Assembly (NCBI RefSeq): GCF_014161445.1
Contig: NZ_JABBXA010000033.1
Coordinates: forward strand, 1-62,964
From: Microbispora sp. H13382
GTDB taxonomy: Bacteria > Actinomycetota > Actinomycetes > Streptosporangiales > Streptosporangiaceae
Length of the DNA stretch: 62,964 nucleotides
Reading direction: 5' to 3'
Shown here: piece after piece, positions 17,013 to 25,789 of the stretch
Numbering within the stretch: position 1 is the first letter of the stretch
How the letters are laid out: every line of letters starts with the position of its first letter
Position numbers and translations under genes: made by a program
The notes under the pieces: generated by a model
Database searches by the model: none
Told to the model about the DNA's origin: nothing
Seen by the model: only the letters and a program-made list of their open reading frames with translations

Positions 17013-17945
17013 TCACGAGACCGCCGCGGCTCTTCTGCGCGGGAGGTTCACGGCCCCCAGCGCCACCGCGGCGATGATGATCACGCCCTGTACGGCCGGC
17101 TCCAGCGCCCCCGAGATGCCGTACAGGTTGAGCAGGGTGAACAGCGCCTCCAGGGTGAAGGCGCCCGCCATGGCGGCGACCACGGAGCCGCGGCCGCCCC
17201 CGAGGGCCACGCCACCGAGCACGACAGCGGTGATGGCCTGGAACTCCAGGCCCTGGCCGACCTGCGCGGACACCCCGGCGAAGCCGCCGAGCAGGATCGC
17301 GGCGACCGCCGCGGACAGCCCGGAGATCATGAACGCCACCGTCCGCACGCGGGCGACGCGGACGCCGGACAGAGCCGCGGCCCGGTCGTTGTCGCCGGCC
17401 GCGATCAGCGTGTGGCCAAAACCCGCGCGCATCGCCCAGATCGCGGCCGCCGCCACCGCGACGAGGATGAGGACCGACCAGGGCACCGGGCCCAGGCTCC
17501 CCCGCCCCAGCTCGCGGAACTCCGGGGACAGGGCGCCCCGGGGCGCGCCGCCCGTCCAGAGGAAGACCGCCCCGGACAGGATCAGCAGCATGCCGAGTGT
17601 CGTGATGAACGAAGGGACCCGGAGCAGGGTGGTGACGATCCCGTTGACCAGCCCGGTGAGCGGCCCGATGACGATCAGCAGGGCCAGCACGGGCCAGGTC
17701 GCCTCCGCCGAGCCGTCGATGAGCCGGGCGGCGATCACCACCTCGGCGGTGACGAGCGAGCCGACCGACAGGTCGAACTCGCCGGACACGATGACGAAGT
17801 ACTGCCCCGCCGCGAGGATCACCAGCGGCGCGGCCCGTTTGACGAAGGCGAGGAAGGCGGGCGGCTCCAGGAAGTACGGGTTGACGACCGCGATGGCGAC
17901 CAGCAGCCCGGCCAGCACCACGAAGATCGGCAGCGCGCGTCTCAT
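17013..17945 (-). CDS. RbsC-type sugar ABC transporter permease
   Basis: A 310-aa inner-membrane protein with about nine or ten hydrophobic segments and the BPD_transp_2 signature (GEFDLSVGSLV, AVVLGGVALGGGRGSV, typical near the C-terminus). Its ATG at 17945 overlaps the stop of the preceding permease gene by four bases (ATGA). It pairs with the paralogous permease to form a heterodimeric channel. Thirteen bases separate its stop from the binding-protein gene. Confidence 0.9.
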   Translation of the reverse strand: MRRALPIFVVLAGLLVAIAVVNPYFLEPPAFLAFVKRAAPLVILAAGQYFVIVSGEFDLSVGSLVTAEVVIAARLIDGSAEATWPVLALLIVIGPLTGLVNGIVTTLLRVPSFITTLGMLLILSGAVFLWTGGAPRGALSPEFRELGRGSLGPVPWSVLILVAVAAAAIWAMRAGFGHTLIAAGDNDRAAALSGVRVARVRTVAFMISGLSAAVAAILLGGFAGVSAQVGQGLEFQAITAVVLGGVALGGGRGSVVAAMAGAFTLEALFTLLNLYGISGALEPAVQGVIIIAAVALGAVNLPRRRAAAVS

Positions 17946-18943
17946 GTGGTCCGCCTCCTGCGGGCGTAGATCGCCAGGGCGGCCACCAGGACCACACCCC
18001 GTACGACGTCCTTGGCGAAGGAGTCGACCTCCAGCTGGTTGAAAATGCTGTCGAGGACGGCCAGGAGCAGGACTCCGCCGACGGTCCCGGCGACCCCGCC
18101 GCGGCCGCCGGCCAGAGCCGTCCCGCCGAGCACGACCGCGGCGATCGACTCCAGGTCGTACCCGCCGTCGGTTCCCACCGTCGGCGCGCCGGCCCCGAGG
18201 CGGGAGGCGAGCAGCAGCCCGGCGATCCCGGCGCAGACCGAGCAGAGCACGTGGGCGGCGACCACGACCCGACCGGTGCGGATACCCGACAGGCGTGCGA
18301 CCTCGGCGTCCCCGCCCACGGCGTAGATCCGGTATCCCAGCCGCGTCCGGCTGAGCATGAGCCATGCGGACGCCGCCACCGCGGCCCACAGCAGCGCCGA
18401 CACCGGCAGCGGCCCGATGCGGTCGTACCCGAGATGCTGGAAGGACTCGGGCACGCTGCCCGCGGGCCCGTCGTACCGCTCGTCGAGCAACCCTCGCAGG
18501 ATCAGCGCGACCCCGAGCGTGGCGATGAAGGCGTGCACCCGGAGCCTGGTGACGATCAGGCCGTTCACCAGCCCGGCCGTCGCGCTGACCGCCAGCACCG
18601 CGGCGACCGCGGCCGGCACGCCGCCGTCGGCGCCCGCCATGATCTCGGCCGCGACCAGCGAGGTCAGGCTGATCAGATAGGCCACCGAGAGATCCAAGCT
18701 CCCGGCCAGGATCACCAGGGTCTGACCGACCGCGACGATGCCGAGGGCCGCCGATCGCTGCTGGATGCCGACGATGTTCTCCTGGCTGAGGAACTGCCCG
18801 CCGTCCAGGGCGAACAGCAGCCAGCCCACCACGACGAGCAGGGCGAGCGCCACGTAGACGGCACGCGCGGGCCGGTCGGCCGACAGCCGGCGGAGGAACG
18901 AGCCCCCGACCGCGACGCGCCGGAGCTTCAGCTGCTGGGTCAT
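17942..18943 (-). CDS. RbsC-type sugar ABC transporter permease, second subunit
   Basis: A 333-aa membrane protein with the same BPD_transp_2 pattern as its neighbour (GSLDLSVAYLISLTSLV, AVVLGGTALAGGRGGV). A short basic cytoplasmic N-terminus (MTQQLKLRRVAVGG) precedes the first membrane span. The ATG at 18943 overlaps the ATPase stop by four bases (ATGA). Longer in-frame versions would run into the ATPase gene and are rejected. Confidence 0.9.
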   Translation of the reverse strand: MTQQLKLRRVAVGGSFLRRLSADRPARAVYVALALLVVVGWLLFALDGGQFLSQENIVGIQQRSAALGIVAVGQTLVILAGSLDLSVAYLISLTSLVAAEIMAGADGGVPAAVAAVLAVSATAGLVNGLIVTRLRVHAFIATLGVALILRGLLDERYDGPAGSVPESFQHLGYDRIGPLPVSALLWAAVAASAWLMLSRTRLGYRIYAVGGDAEVARLSGIRTGRVVVAAHVLCSVCAGIAGLLLASRLGAGAPTVGTDGGYDLESIAAVVLGGTALAGGRGGVAGTVGGVLLLAVLDSIFNQLEVDSFAKDVVRGVVLVAALAIYARRRRTT

Positions 18944-20382
18944 GACGCGGCCGCCAGGTGCATCACGGCCTCCTCGGAGGAACCGGCGGGCAGTTCCCCC
19001 GCGATGCGGCCGTCCCGCAGCACCACGATGCGATCGCTCATGCCGATGAGCTCGGGGAGCTCGGAGGAGATCATCAAGACGGCCACGCCGTCGCCTGCGA
19101 GTTCGCGCATCAGCTCGTGGATGGCGGCCTTGGCGCCGACGTCGACACCGCGGGTGGGCTCGTCGAACAGCAGGACGCGCGGCGCGACCGTCATCCACTT
19201 GGCCAGCACGACCTTCTGCTGGTTGCCGCCGGACAGCAGCCGGACCTCCTGGGTGGGCCTGGGCGGGTTGAGCCGCACCCGCTCGAGCAGCCGCTCGATC
19301 CCGGGCCGGCGCATCCCGGCGGCCCGGGCGACGAGCAGGGCGTTGTCGCGCACCCGCTGGTTCAGCAGGAGCCCTTCGGCCTTGCGGTCCTCGGTGACCA
19401 GGCCGATCCCCGCGGCGATACCCTCGCGGACCGAGCGGGGACGGCAGGGCGTCATCTCGCCTCCGGTGAACGGCTCGGCGCCGAACAGCGCCTTGGCCAG
19501 CTCGGTGCGGCCCGAGCCCTGCAGCCCGGCCACCCCGACGATCTCCCCCGCGCGCAGGTCGAGGTCGATGCCGTGCAGCCGGGCGTTGCCGCCGCCGCGC
19601 ACGCTCAGCATCACCTCCCCGGGCGGTTCCGCCGCCCGGGGCGGGTAGTAGAAGTCGAGATCCCGGCCGACCATCAGGCGGACCAGAGCCGCCGTGTCCA
19701 GGCTCGACGCCTCCGCGGTGGCGACCCGGGCGCCGTCCTTGAGCACGGTGATCCGGTCGGCGAGATCGAAGATCTCGCGGAGCCGGTGCGAGATGTACAG
19801 GACCGCGATGCCACGCCCGGTGAGCCGCCGCACCAGCGCGTAGAGCAGCTCGACCTCGTGGTCGGCCAGAGCGGCGGTCGGCTCGTCCATCACCACGATC
19901 CGGGCGTTCAGCGACAACGCCTTGGCGATTTCGACGACCTGTTGCTGCGCCACAGAGAGCCGCCGGACGAGATCGCGCGGCCCGAACGCCTCCTCGCCGA
20001 GGGACTCCAGCAGCTCGCCGGTCGCGGACTCCATCGCGGCCCGGTCGACCAGCCCCCGCCGGACGGGTTCCCGGCCGAGGAAGACGTTCTCGGCCACCGT
20101 CCGCTCCGGCAGCAGGGTGAGCTCCTGATGGATGATCGCCACCCCGGCCCGCTGCGCCTCGATCGGGTGCCCGAACGCCACGCTCCGGCCGTCGATCTCG
20201 ATGGTCCCCTCGTCCGGGGTGTGCACGCCGGCCAGGATCTTCATCAACGTCGACTTGCCCGCGCCGTTCTCCCCCACCACCGCGTGGACCTCACCGGCCG
20301 CCGCCTCCAGATCGACCCCGCCGAGGACCCGCACGCCCAGGAAGCTCTTGCCGATACCGGTCATCCTCAGCACGCGGCCCAC
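18940..20382 (-). CDS. RbsA-type sugar ABC transporter ATPase (two nucleotide-binding domains)
   Basis: A 480-aa tandem ATPase. Domain 1 has Walker A GENGAGKST, signature LSVAQQQ and Walker B VVMDEP. Domain 2 has the degenerate P-loop GLQGSGRTE usual in RbsA/MglA proteins, LSGGNQQK and LLFDEP. It energises import through the two RbsC-type permeases encoded downstream. The GTG start at 20382 has no convincing ribosome-binding site. It overlaps the end of a small leader ORF that does have one, so coupled translation is likely. A nearby GTG at 20373 is an alternative. Transcription should begin near 20661, where a promoter and LacI operator lie. Confidence 0.92.
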   Translation of the reverse strand: MGRVLRMTGIGKSFLGVRVLGGVDLEAAAGEVHAVVGENGAGKSTLMKILAGVHTPDEGTIEIDGRSVAFGHPIEAQRAGVAIIHQELTLLPERTVAENVFLGREPVRRGLVDRAAMESATGELLESLGEEAFGPRDLVRRLSVAQQQVVEIAKALSLNARIVVMDEPTAALADHEVELLYALVRRLTGRGIAVLYISHRLREIFDLADRITVLKDGARVATAEASSLDTAALVRLMVGRDLDFYYPPRAAEPPGEVMLSVRGGGNARLHGIDLDLRAGEIVGVAGLQGSGRTELAKALFGAEPFTGGEMTPCRPRSVREGIAAGIGLVTEDRKAEGLLLNQRVRDNALLVARAAGMRRPGIERLLERVRLNPPRPTQEVRLLSGGNQQKVVLAKWMTVAPRVLLFDEPTRGVDVGAKAAIHELMRELAGDGVAVLMISSELPELIGMSDRIVVLRDGRIAGELPAGSSEEAVMHLAAAS

Positions 20383-20492
20383 CTGTCGGGGCTTACGGCC
20401 GCGCCGGCCATGCCGGGAGCGGCAGGCGGCATCGCAACCGGGAGACCGGCCGGGGCACGTCTCCGCGCCGTCCGGGATGACCAGTCATGCAC
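20367..20492 (-). CDS. Possible 41-aa leader ORF overlapping the RbsA-type gene
   Basis: A strong AAGGAG (20498-20503 on the reverse strand) precedes a GTG at 20492, five bases away. That frame runs 41 codons and stops at 20367, inside the start region of the ATPase gene at 20382. An ATG at 20488 in another frame, nine bases from the same AAGGAG, would give 31 codons ending at 20393. Neither peptide resembles a known protein. The site may exist for translational coupling, or it may be the relic of a displaced start. Confidence 0.35.
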   Translation of the reverse strand: MHDWSSRTARRRAPAGLPVAMPPAAPGMAGAAVSPDRWAAC

Positions 20493-20648
20493 GGGATCTC
20501 CTTGCGGGGGTGGGAGTCGTGCTGCGCCCGATGTCTCGTTCGCCGAACCGGTCGCCGGCGAGGACGCCACAGCGCCGGGCCGACGCAGCCGGAACGGTCT
20601 CGACGGTGCCGGAGCGACGGACACCAGGCCTGACCTGCGACAATCTGT

Positions 20649-20694
20649 CGAATCGATTCGGAACGACGATAGGTCTGCGCCTCATGCCTGTCAA
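20649..20694 (-). promoter_or_regulatory. Promoter and LacI-type operator of the RbsA-type operon
   Basis: On the reverse strand: -35 TTGACA (20694-20689), 17-nt spacer, -10 TATCGT (20671-20666), five bases, then the 12-bp palindrome CGAATCGATTCG (20660-20649). The operator would cover the transcription start. The same layout occurs at 20968-21014 and 28203-28247. Confidence 0.75.
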
Positions 20695-20868
20695 GCATGC
20701 TTATCAGCGATCCATTGGATGTCTGTTCACACACAATGGGCATGGCGTCGCCGCCTATATCGAGAATCACCATTTCAGCGTGACATCGATGATGCCGCGC
20801 CCTCCTCACTCGATGCCAGCAGAGCGGGAATCAGTAGTACCTTTCAACTGCTCAGCCGGAGATAGGTC

Positions 20869-20879
20869 TGAAACTTTCA
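20869..20879. promoter_or_regulatory. TGAAANTTTCA palindrome
   Basis: TGAAACTTTCA, an 11-bp inverted repeat about 90 bp upstream of the -35 box of the GH39-like gene. The same motif occurs at 39857, 50138, 52991 (one mismatch) and 57622, always in long intergenic regions before secreted-enzyme genes. Confidence 0.6.
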
Positions 20880-20967
20880 CGTTCTGCGCTCACCGTGGCC
20901 CGCGTCGCGCGGTGAGTGGACCAACCCGGGCACCCTGAGCTTGTCCACCCATGCTTGACACATGCCG

Positions 20968-21014
20968 TTGACATCCCTCGCCGACGAGACCTAGGCTGCC
21001 AGCGAATCGATTCG
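20968..21014 (+). promoter_or_regulatory. Promoter and LacI-type operator of the GH39-like gene
   Basis: -35 TTGACA (20968-20973), 18-nt spacer, -10 TAGGCT (20992-20997), five bases, then CGAATCGATTCG (21003-21014). The leader to the GTG at 21268 is about 260 nt. The 885-nt gap between the two divergent genes (20383-21267) otherwise shows only the leader ORF, the palindrome at 20869 and the reverse-strand promoter. Confidence 0.75.
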
Positions 21015-21267
21015 ATAGTCCCACAACCGGGATCGCGGGCCGGCCGCACCGCCGACTCGATCCCCTCGACGCGTACGGCACCTCAACCAGGCGGGCGGAG
21101 TGAGCGATCACCGTGCTGGGATCACCGTTCGGTGGGATCACCGCCGTGCCGGGGTGTGCCGTGCGGCAGCGTCTCGCACGCCCGCGGCGGCAGTCGGGCG
21201 CCCTCCCGGGAGACGGCCGCCGGTGGACGGCGTCACTCCCCACCCCCCTCTGTCCAAGGAGTCTTAC

Positions 21268-23067
21268 GTGGACGCGAAAGGCAGAAAGCGGCGAACAGGC
21301 CGCCGCGGGATCGCGGCCCTGTTCGCCGTCGGCGCGCTCGTCGCCGGATCCCTCTTCACGACGGCGGCGCCGGCCCAGGCCGCGGACGAGTCGATCACCG
21401 TCGACTTCTCGGTCGCCGGCGGCTCTCCGACGTACCGGGCCTCCGGATGGATCTACGGCATGACGGAGGACGGCGCCAATCCCCCGGACCACTTCTTCAC
21501 CGATGTCAGGTTCCGGTACATGCGGGCCGGCGGCGCCCAGCTCGACGGCCCGGGCGGCTGGGTGTCGGGCAAGTACGACCGCAGGTGGAACGCCACCCGC
21601 GCGCAGCTGCTGCGCACCCGGTCGCTGGGCGGTGAGTTCGTCCTGCTGGTGCACGACCTGTGGGGCGCCGACGGTTACCCGATCTCCCGCTTCCCCGGCG
21701 ACAACGGCAACTGGACCGACTACGACGCCTTCCTCACCCGCCTGATCGCCGACGTGCGGGCCACCGGCGTCCCGGTCCAGTGGGACCTGTGGAACGAGCC
21801 CAACATCACCCTGTTCTGGAACCGTCCCATCTCGCAGTACTTCGAGATGTGGAAGCGCGCCTACCAGCGCATCCGCGCCGCCTTCCCGTCCCACCTGATC
21901 GTCGGCCCCAGCTGCGCCTGCGTGCCGTCCTCCGGCGGCTTCTGGACCCAGTACCTCGACTACGTGAAGGCCAACAACGTCGTCCCCGACATCGTCAGCT
22001 GGCACTCCCTGCCCGGCGACCCGGTGGCCAACGTCGCGACCGCCGACTCCACCCTCGGCTCCCGGGGCATCCCCCACCCCCGCCCGTACCAGATCAACGA
22101 GTACGGGGCGTCGAACGAACAGAACCCCGGGGACGGGTCCTGGTACATCGCCCGGCTGGAGCGGGCCGGCGCGGACGGCCTGCGGGCCAACTGGGCCGGC
22201 GGCGGCAACCTGCACAACGACCTGGGCAACCTGCTCGTCCGCAACTCCTCCGGGCAGTACCAGCCCAAGGGCGAGTGGTGGGTCTACCGCTTCTACGGCT
22301 CGCAGACCGGCCAGATCGTCTCTGTCACGCCCAGCACCTCCTACGACGCGTTCGCGACGAAGGCGAACGGGGAGGCGAAGGTCCTGGTCGGCGGGGGCCG
22401 CACGACGGGCGACATCGCGGTCGGCCTGCAGCGGCTGGACGCCACCAGCGGCATCGTGCAGAACAACCAGGTCCGGGTGGTGGCCGAGCGCATCCCGTAC
22501 AACGGCGGGGGCGCCGTCGCCGGTCCGGTGACCGTGCAGAACACGGTGGTGACGTTGTCGGGCAACGGCACGACGGTGCATCTGCCGCATACCAACGCCG
22601 ACGAGACCTTCACGATCACGCTGCTGCCCCCCGGCACTCCGGGGCCGTCACCGTCCGCGAGTCCCACGGGCGGCACGAGCGGCACGAGCGCGCTGAAGGG
22701 CGTGGGGTCGGGCAGGTGCCTGGACGTGAACGGCGCGTCGCAGGCCAACGGCGCGCAGGCGCAGATCTGGGACTGCAACGGGCAGGCCAACCAGCAGTGG
22801 ACCACGACCAGCGCCGGTGAGCTGCGCGTCTACGGCAACAAGTGCCTGGACGTGAACGGCGGCGGCACGGCCGACGGCAGCGCAGTGATCATCTGGGACT
22901 GCAACGGCCAGAACAACCAGAAGTGGCGGCTCAACTCCGACGGCAGCATCACCGCGGTCGGCGCGAACAAGTGCCTGGACGTGTCGAACTACGGCACGGC
23001 CAACGGCAGCAAGGTGCACATCTGGACCTGCCACGGCGGCACCAACCAGCAGTGGACCCGCGTCTGA
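21268..23067 (+). CDS. Secreted clan GH-A (GH39-like) glycoside hydrolase with RICIN domain
   Basis: A 599-aa exported protein with a long basic Sec signal (KGRKRRTGRRGIAALF, cleavage near AQA-AD, about residue 41). The catalytic TIM barrel (about 45-395) has E177 in WDLWNEPN and E278 in YQINEYGA, the acid/base and nucleophile pattern of clan GH-A retaining enzymes. Overall shape suggests GH39 or a near relative (xylosidase or arabinosidase type). A beta domain (about 395-460), a short PSPSASPTGG linker and a three-repeat RICIN/CBM13 (about 477-599) follow. The RICIN variant (QANQQWTTTSAG, GGTNQQWT) matches that of the gene at 40179. The GTG at 21268 was chosen for AAGGAG at 21256. It lies under a LacI-type operator. 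Confidence 0.85.
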   Translation: MDAKGRKRRTGRRGIAALFAVGALVAGSLFTTAAPAQAADESITVDFSVAGGSPTYRASGWIYGMTEDGANPPDHFFTDVRFRYMRAGGAQLDGPGGWVSGKYDRRWNATRAQLLRTRSLGGEFVLLVHDLWGADGYPISRFPGDNGNWTDYDAFLTRLIADVRATGVPVQWDLWNEPNITLFWNRPISQYFEMWKRAYQRIRAAFPSHLIVGPSCACVPSSGGFWTQYLDYVKANNVVPDIVSWHSLPGDPVANVATADSTLGSRGIPHPRPYQINEYGASNEQNPGDGSWYIARLERAGADGLRANWAGGGNLHNDLGNLLVRNSSGQYQPKGEWWVYRFYGSQTGQIVSVTPSTSYDAFATKANGEAKVLVGGGRTTGDIAVGLQRLDATSGIVQNNQVRVVAERIPYNGGGAVAGPVTVQNTVVTLSGNGTTVHLPHTNADETFTITLLPPGTPGPSPSASPTGGTSGTSALKGVGSGRCLDVNGASQANGAQAQIWDCNGQANQQWTTTSAGELRVYGNKCLDVNGGGTADGSAVIIWDCNGQNNQKWRLNSDGSITAVGANKCLDVSNYGTANGSKVHIWTCHGGTNQQWTRV

Positions 23068-23079
23068 CCCGATGAACCC

Positions 23080-23115
23080 CCCTCGCCGGGCGGCCGACCC
23101 CGCGCCCGGCGAGGG
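23080..23115. terminator. Hairpin between convergent genes
   Basis: A perfect 13-bp stem (23080-23092 with 23103-23115) with a 10-nt loop lies between stop codons at 23067 and 23162. It may serve both directions. Confidence 0.65.
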
Positions 23116-23161
23116 CCCTCGACAGCCGGTCACCTCCCGCGTGTCAGCGCCCAGCCCTCCG

Positions 23162-24889
23162 TCACGCCATCAGTCCCCGCGGACCGGCGAGCGTGAGCCG
23201 GTGTTCGTGGGCGGCGGCGAGGATGAGGTAGGCGCTGGCGGTCCAGGTGTAGGCGCGGTCGCGCAGGCCCGCACCGCTGCGGGCGTCGAAGTTCTCCGCG
23301 AACCCGGACTTCTCGCACAGGGCACGGAAGCGAGCGCTGATCTCGTCGGCCAGGTCCGGGTAGCCGGCGCGGCGCAGACCGTCCTCGATGAGGACCGTTG
23401 AGGGCGCCCAGATCGGGCCGCGCCAGTAGCCGTCATCCCGGTAGTCGGGTGAGCCGGGCAGCTCGGTGGCCAGCCCGAACTCGGTCAGGTGGGTCTCGAT
23501 GCGGGCCGCCAGCGACGCCCGGACGGGCTCTGGCAGCTCCTCCCCCAAGACGATCGGCATCAGGTCGAGCAGGCTCGAACTGGACCACGTGCGCCCGCTG
23601 TGGGCGCTGCGCGCCACGAACCGGTCGCCGTCCCACAGCTCGGCCAGCAGCGCCTCGCGCATGCGACCGGCTTCGCGGCTCCAGGCGGCGGCCGCGTCCA
23701 TGAGTCCGAGCTCGGCGGCCAGGCGGGCGAGCTCCCGCATCTGCAGCACGAGGAAGGCCGCCAGGTCCGCGGTCTCGACGACGCGCTCCGGGTCGAAGGT
23801 GGTGGCGTTGTCCCAGCCGCTGTCGTTGCCGTGCTGGTAGTGGGCGAACTCGTGACCGGGAACGCGCCGCCGGGTCAGCCAGAAGGAGGTCCACCGCTCC
23901 AGCAGCCGGTACACCTCGGCGGCCTCGCCGTCCTGCAGCGGGCGCAGCCGCGCCAGGGCCCAGCCGTGGATGGGCGGCTTGACGAAGTTGTACAGGACCT
24001 CCGAGTGCGTGACCGAGTCGGGCAGCGCGCCGGCGGCGTCCTGGTGGTCGAACACCAGCCGGAACTGGTCCCGGGCGAGCTCCGGCAGCCCATCGGCGAG
24101 GGCGATGGCGTTGAAGCAGTGGTCCCAGCTCCAGACCTTGTCCATCCAGTGCTTGGACATCAGCACCGCGGGGCGGGCGACGAACCCGGCCGGACGGACC
24201 GTGGCCGACCACAGGACGTAGGCGGCCAGCTCCGCGCCGGGCGTCCGGTCGCTGCGCCAGGGCGTCACCGCGTCCCGGAACGACTCGAAGCCGGCCCGCG
24301 CGGCCGTGAGCACCTGCTCGAAGCCGCTCTCGCTCCGGTAGGGGGCCCGGGCGGTCTCGTACTCTTCGACGGCGATCTCCCACGGCTCGTCGCCGGGGAG
24401 TGCGATGCCGCGTACGGCGGCGCCGAGCGCCTGCTCGCCCCAGGACTCGGCATGCCCGGCGAGAAGGGTGACGCGGTAACGGCGGCCGGTCTGGTACACG
24501 GTGAAGACCCACGAGCCGTCGCCGGGATCGGCGTAGAAGTACGGGCCGCTGAACGGTGTCAGGACCGAATCGGCCGCCACCAGCCGCAGCCCCAGGCCCT
24601 CACCCCGCATCCGTACGGTGTCGGGGGTCTCGTAGGCGAGGTCGATGCGCCGGTCGTCGCAGGTCCAGGTGAGCTCGTGCGGGGTCGCGGACAGGATCGT
24701 CTCGGCGCGGGCTCCGGCGGCGGTGGGGATCAACCGCAGGATCGGATGCATGCCGGTCTGGTGCGACACCAGATGGACGTCCGGGGCGTAGGTGTTCTCC
24801 GCGATCACCGGGGAGAAGCCGAACCACGATCCGCGGAAGCTGAACGGGATCTCCCGGGGGGAGAAAACCGGGCCTGCGGCGACGGTCAT
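23162..24889 (-). CDS. Cytoplasmic GH63-like (alpha/alpha)6 glycoside hydrolase
   Basis: A 575-aa protein without signal peptide. An N-terminal beta-sandwich (about 1-180) precedes an (alpha/alpha)6 barrel with WSWDHCFNAIA (D256), WDNATTFDP, DDGYWRGPIWAP and FAENFDARSG. D256 and the Glu in ENFDA correspond by motif to catalytic acids of GH63 and related inverting alpha-glycosidases such as mannosylglycerate hydrolase. It is the fourth gene of the MalFG-type operon under LacI control, so it probably cleaves the oligosaccharide that the transporter imports. Twenty bases separate it from the permease stop. The ribosome-binding site lies in a 15-bp palindrome. Linkage specificity is unknown. Confidence 0.82.
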   Translation of the reverse strand: MTVAAGPVFSPREIPFSFRGSWFGFSPVIAENTYAPDVHLVSHQTGMHPILRLIPTAAGARAETILSATPHELTWTCDDRRIDLAYETPDTVRMRGEGLGLRLVAADSVLTPFSGPYFYADPGDGSWVFTVYQTGRRYRVTLLAGHAESWGEQALGAAVRGIALPGDEPWEIAVEEYETARAPYRSESGFEQVLTAARAGFESFRDAVTPWRSDRTPGAELAAYVLWSATVRPAGFVARPAVLMSKHWMDKVWSWDHCFNAIALADGLPELARDQFRLVFDHQDAAGALPDSVTHSEVLYNFVKPPIHGWALARLRPLQDGEAAEVYRLLERWTSFWLTRRRVPGHEFAHYQHGNDSGWDNATTFDPERVVETADLAAFLVLQMRELARLAAELGLMDAAAAWSREAGRMREALLAELWDGDRFVARSAHSGRTWSSSSLLDLMPIVLGEELPEPVRASLAARIETHLTEFGLATELPGSPDYRDDGYWRGPIWAPSTVLIEDGLRRAGYPDLADEISARFRALCEKSGFAENFDARSGAGLRDRAYTWTASAYLILAAAHEHRLTLAGPRGLMA

Positions 24890-24892
24890 GAA

Positions 24893-24907
24893 AGAAGGGT
24901 CCCTTCT
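24893..24907. promoter_or_regulatory. Palindrome covering the GH63-like gene's ribosome-binding site
   Basis: AGAAGGGTCCCTTCT is a perfect 7+1+7 palindrome between the permease stop (24910) and the hydrolase ATG (24889). On the mRNA, AGAAGG could pair with CCTTCT and hide the ribosome-binding site. It could instead be a protein-binding site. Confidence 0.45.
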
Positions 24908-24909
24908 GG

Positions 24910-25728
24910 CTAGTGCTTAACCGCGCCCGAGGTGACGCCCGCGGCGACGTAACGCTGGGCGATGACGAGCAGCACGGCGGCGGGGATGGAGGCGATCACG
25001 GCGGTGGCCATGATGGCGTTCCACTGCTGGTTGTTGTTGCCGATGTAGTGGTAGATGCCGAGCGTGATCGGCTGGTGGGCGCCGCCCTGGTCGAGGGTGG
25101 AGGCGAAGACGAAGTCCGACCACGCCCACAGGAACGCGAACAGCGACACCGTGATGACCGAGTTGCGGCTGACCGGCAGGACCACCGACCAGAAGGTCCG
25201 CAGCACGCCCGCGCCGTCCACCCGGGCCGCCTGCAGCAACTCCTCGGGGATGCCCGACATGAACGCCGTGAGGATCAGCACCGCGAACGGCACCGCCAGT
25301 GTCGAGTCCGCCACGATCAGCCCGGGGATCGTGTTGAGCACGCCCACGTTGAGGAAGACGGCGTAGAACCCCATCGCCATGATGATCCCCGGGATCATCT
25401 GGGCGATCAGCAGCAGGAAGCTCAGCAGCCCGCCGCCTCTCGGGTGCAGCTTCCCCAGCGCGTAGCCGGCCGGCGTCGCGACCAGCAGGGTGAGGGCGAC
25501 CGTGCCCAGCCCCACGATCACGCTGACCCCCAGGTAGGGCAGCTGCTGGTCGAGCACCGACCGGTAGCCGTCCAGCGTGCCGTCCAGGGGGAGCAGGGAG
25601 GGCGGGCTCCTGCGCATGTCCTGTTCGCGGGTGAAGGACACGTTGACCATCCAGTAGACCGGGAAGAGCATCACGCCGGTCAGCACCAGCCCGGCCGCGG
25701 TCCTCCACCGGCTGCGCGTGGCCCTCAT
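24910..25728 (-). CDS. MalG-type carbohydrate ABC transporter permease
   Basis: A 272-aa membrane protein with six predicted spans. The EAA loop (LLQAARVDGAGVLRTFWSVVLPVSR) marks MalG-like permeases of CUT1 transporters. The N-terminal part has VYWMVNVSFT and the C-terminus ends soon after VAAGVTSGAVKH, as is typical. It lies 61 nt downstream of the MalF-type gene and would form the heterodimeric pore with it. No dedicated ATPase is encoded in the operon; CUT1 systems in actinomycetes often share an MsiK-type ATPase. Confidence 0.92.
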   Translation of the reverse strand: MRATRSRWRTAAGLVLTGVMLFPVYWMVNVSFTREQDMRRSPPSLLPLDGTLDGYRSVLDQQLPYLGVSVIVGLGTVALTLLVATPAGYALGKLHPRGGGLLSFLLLIAQMIPGIIMAMGFYAVFLNVGVLNTIPGLIVADSTLAVPFAVLILTAFMSGIPEELLQAARVDGAGVLRTFWSVVLPVSRNSVITVSLFAFLWAWSDFVFASTLDQGGAHQPITLGIYHYIGNNNQQWNAIMATAVIASIPAAVLLVIAQRYVAAGVTSGAVKH

Positions 25729-25789
25729 GACGCCCTCCCGCCCGGCCGCTCGTGTGCGGGGCGCGCGCCGTGCCTGCCCGTCCGCCCGT

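Noticed and set aside
20393..20809. Long reverse-strand frame upstream of the RbsA-type gene as a full gene
   Set aside because: It runs through the promoter and operator at 20649-20694 and has no domain. Only its end, behind AAGGAG, might be translated as a leader.
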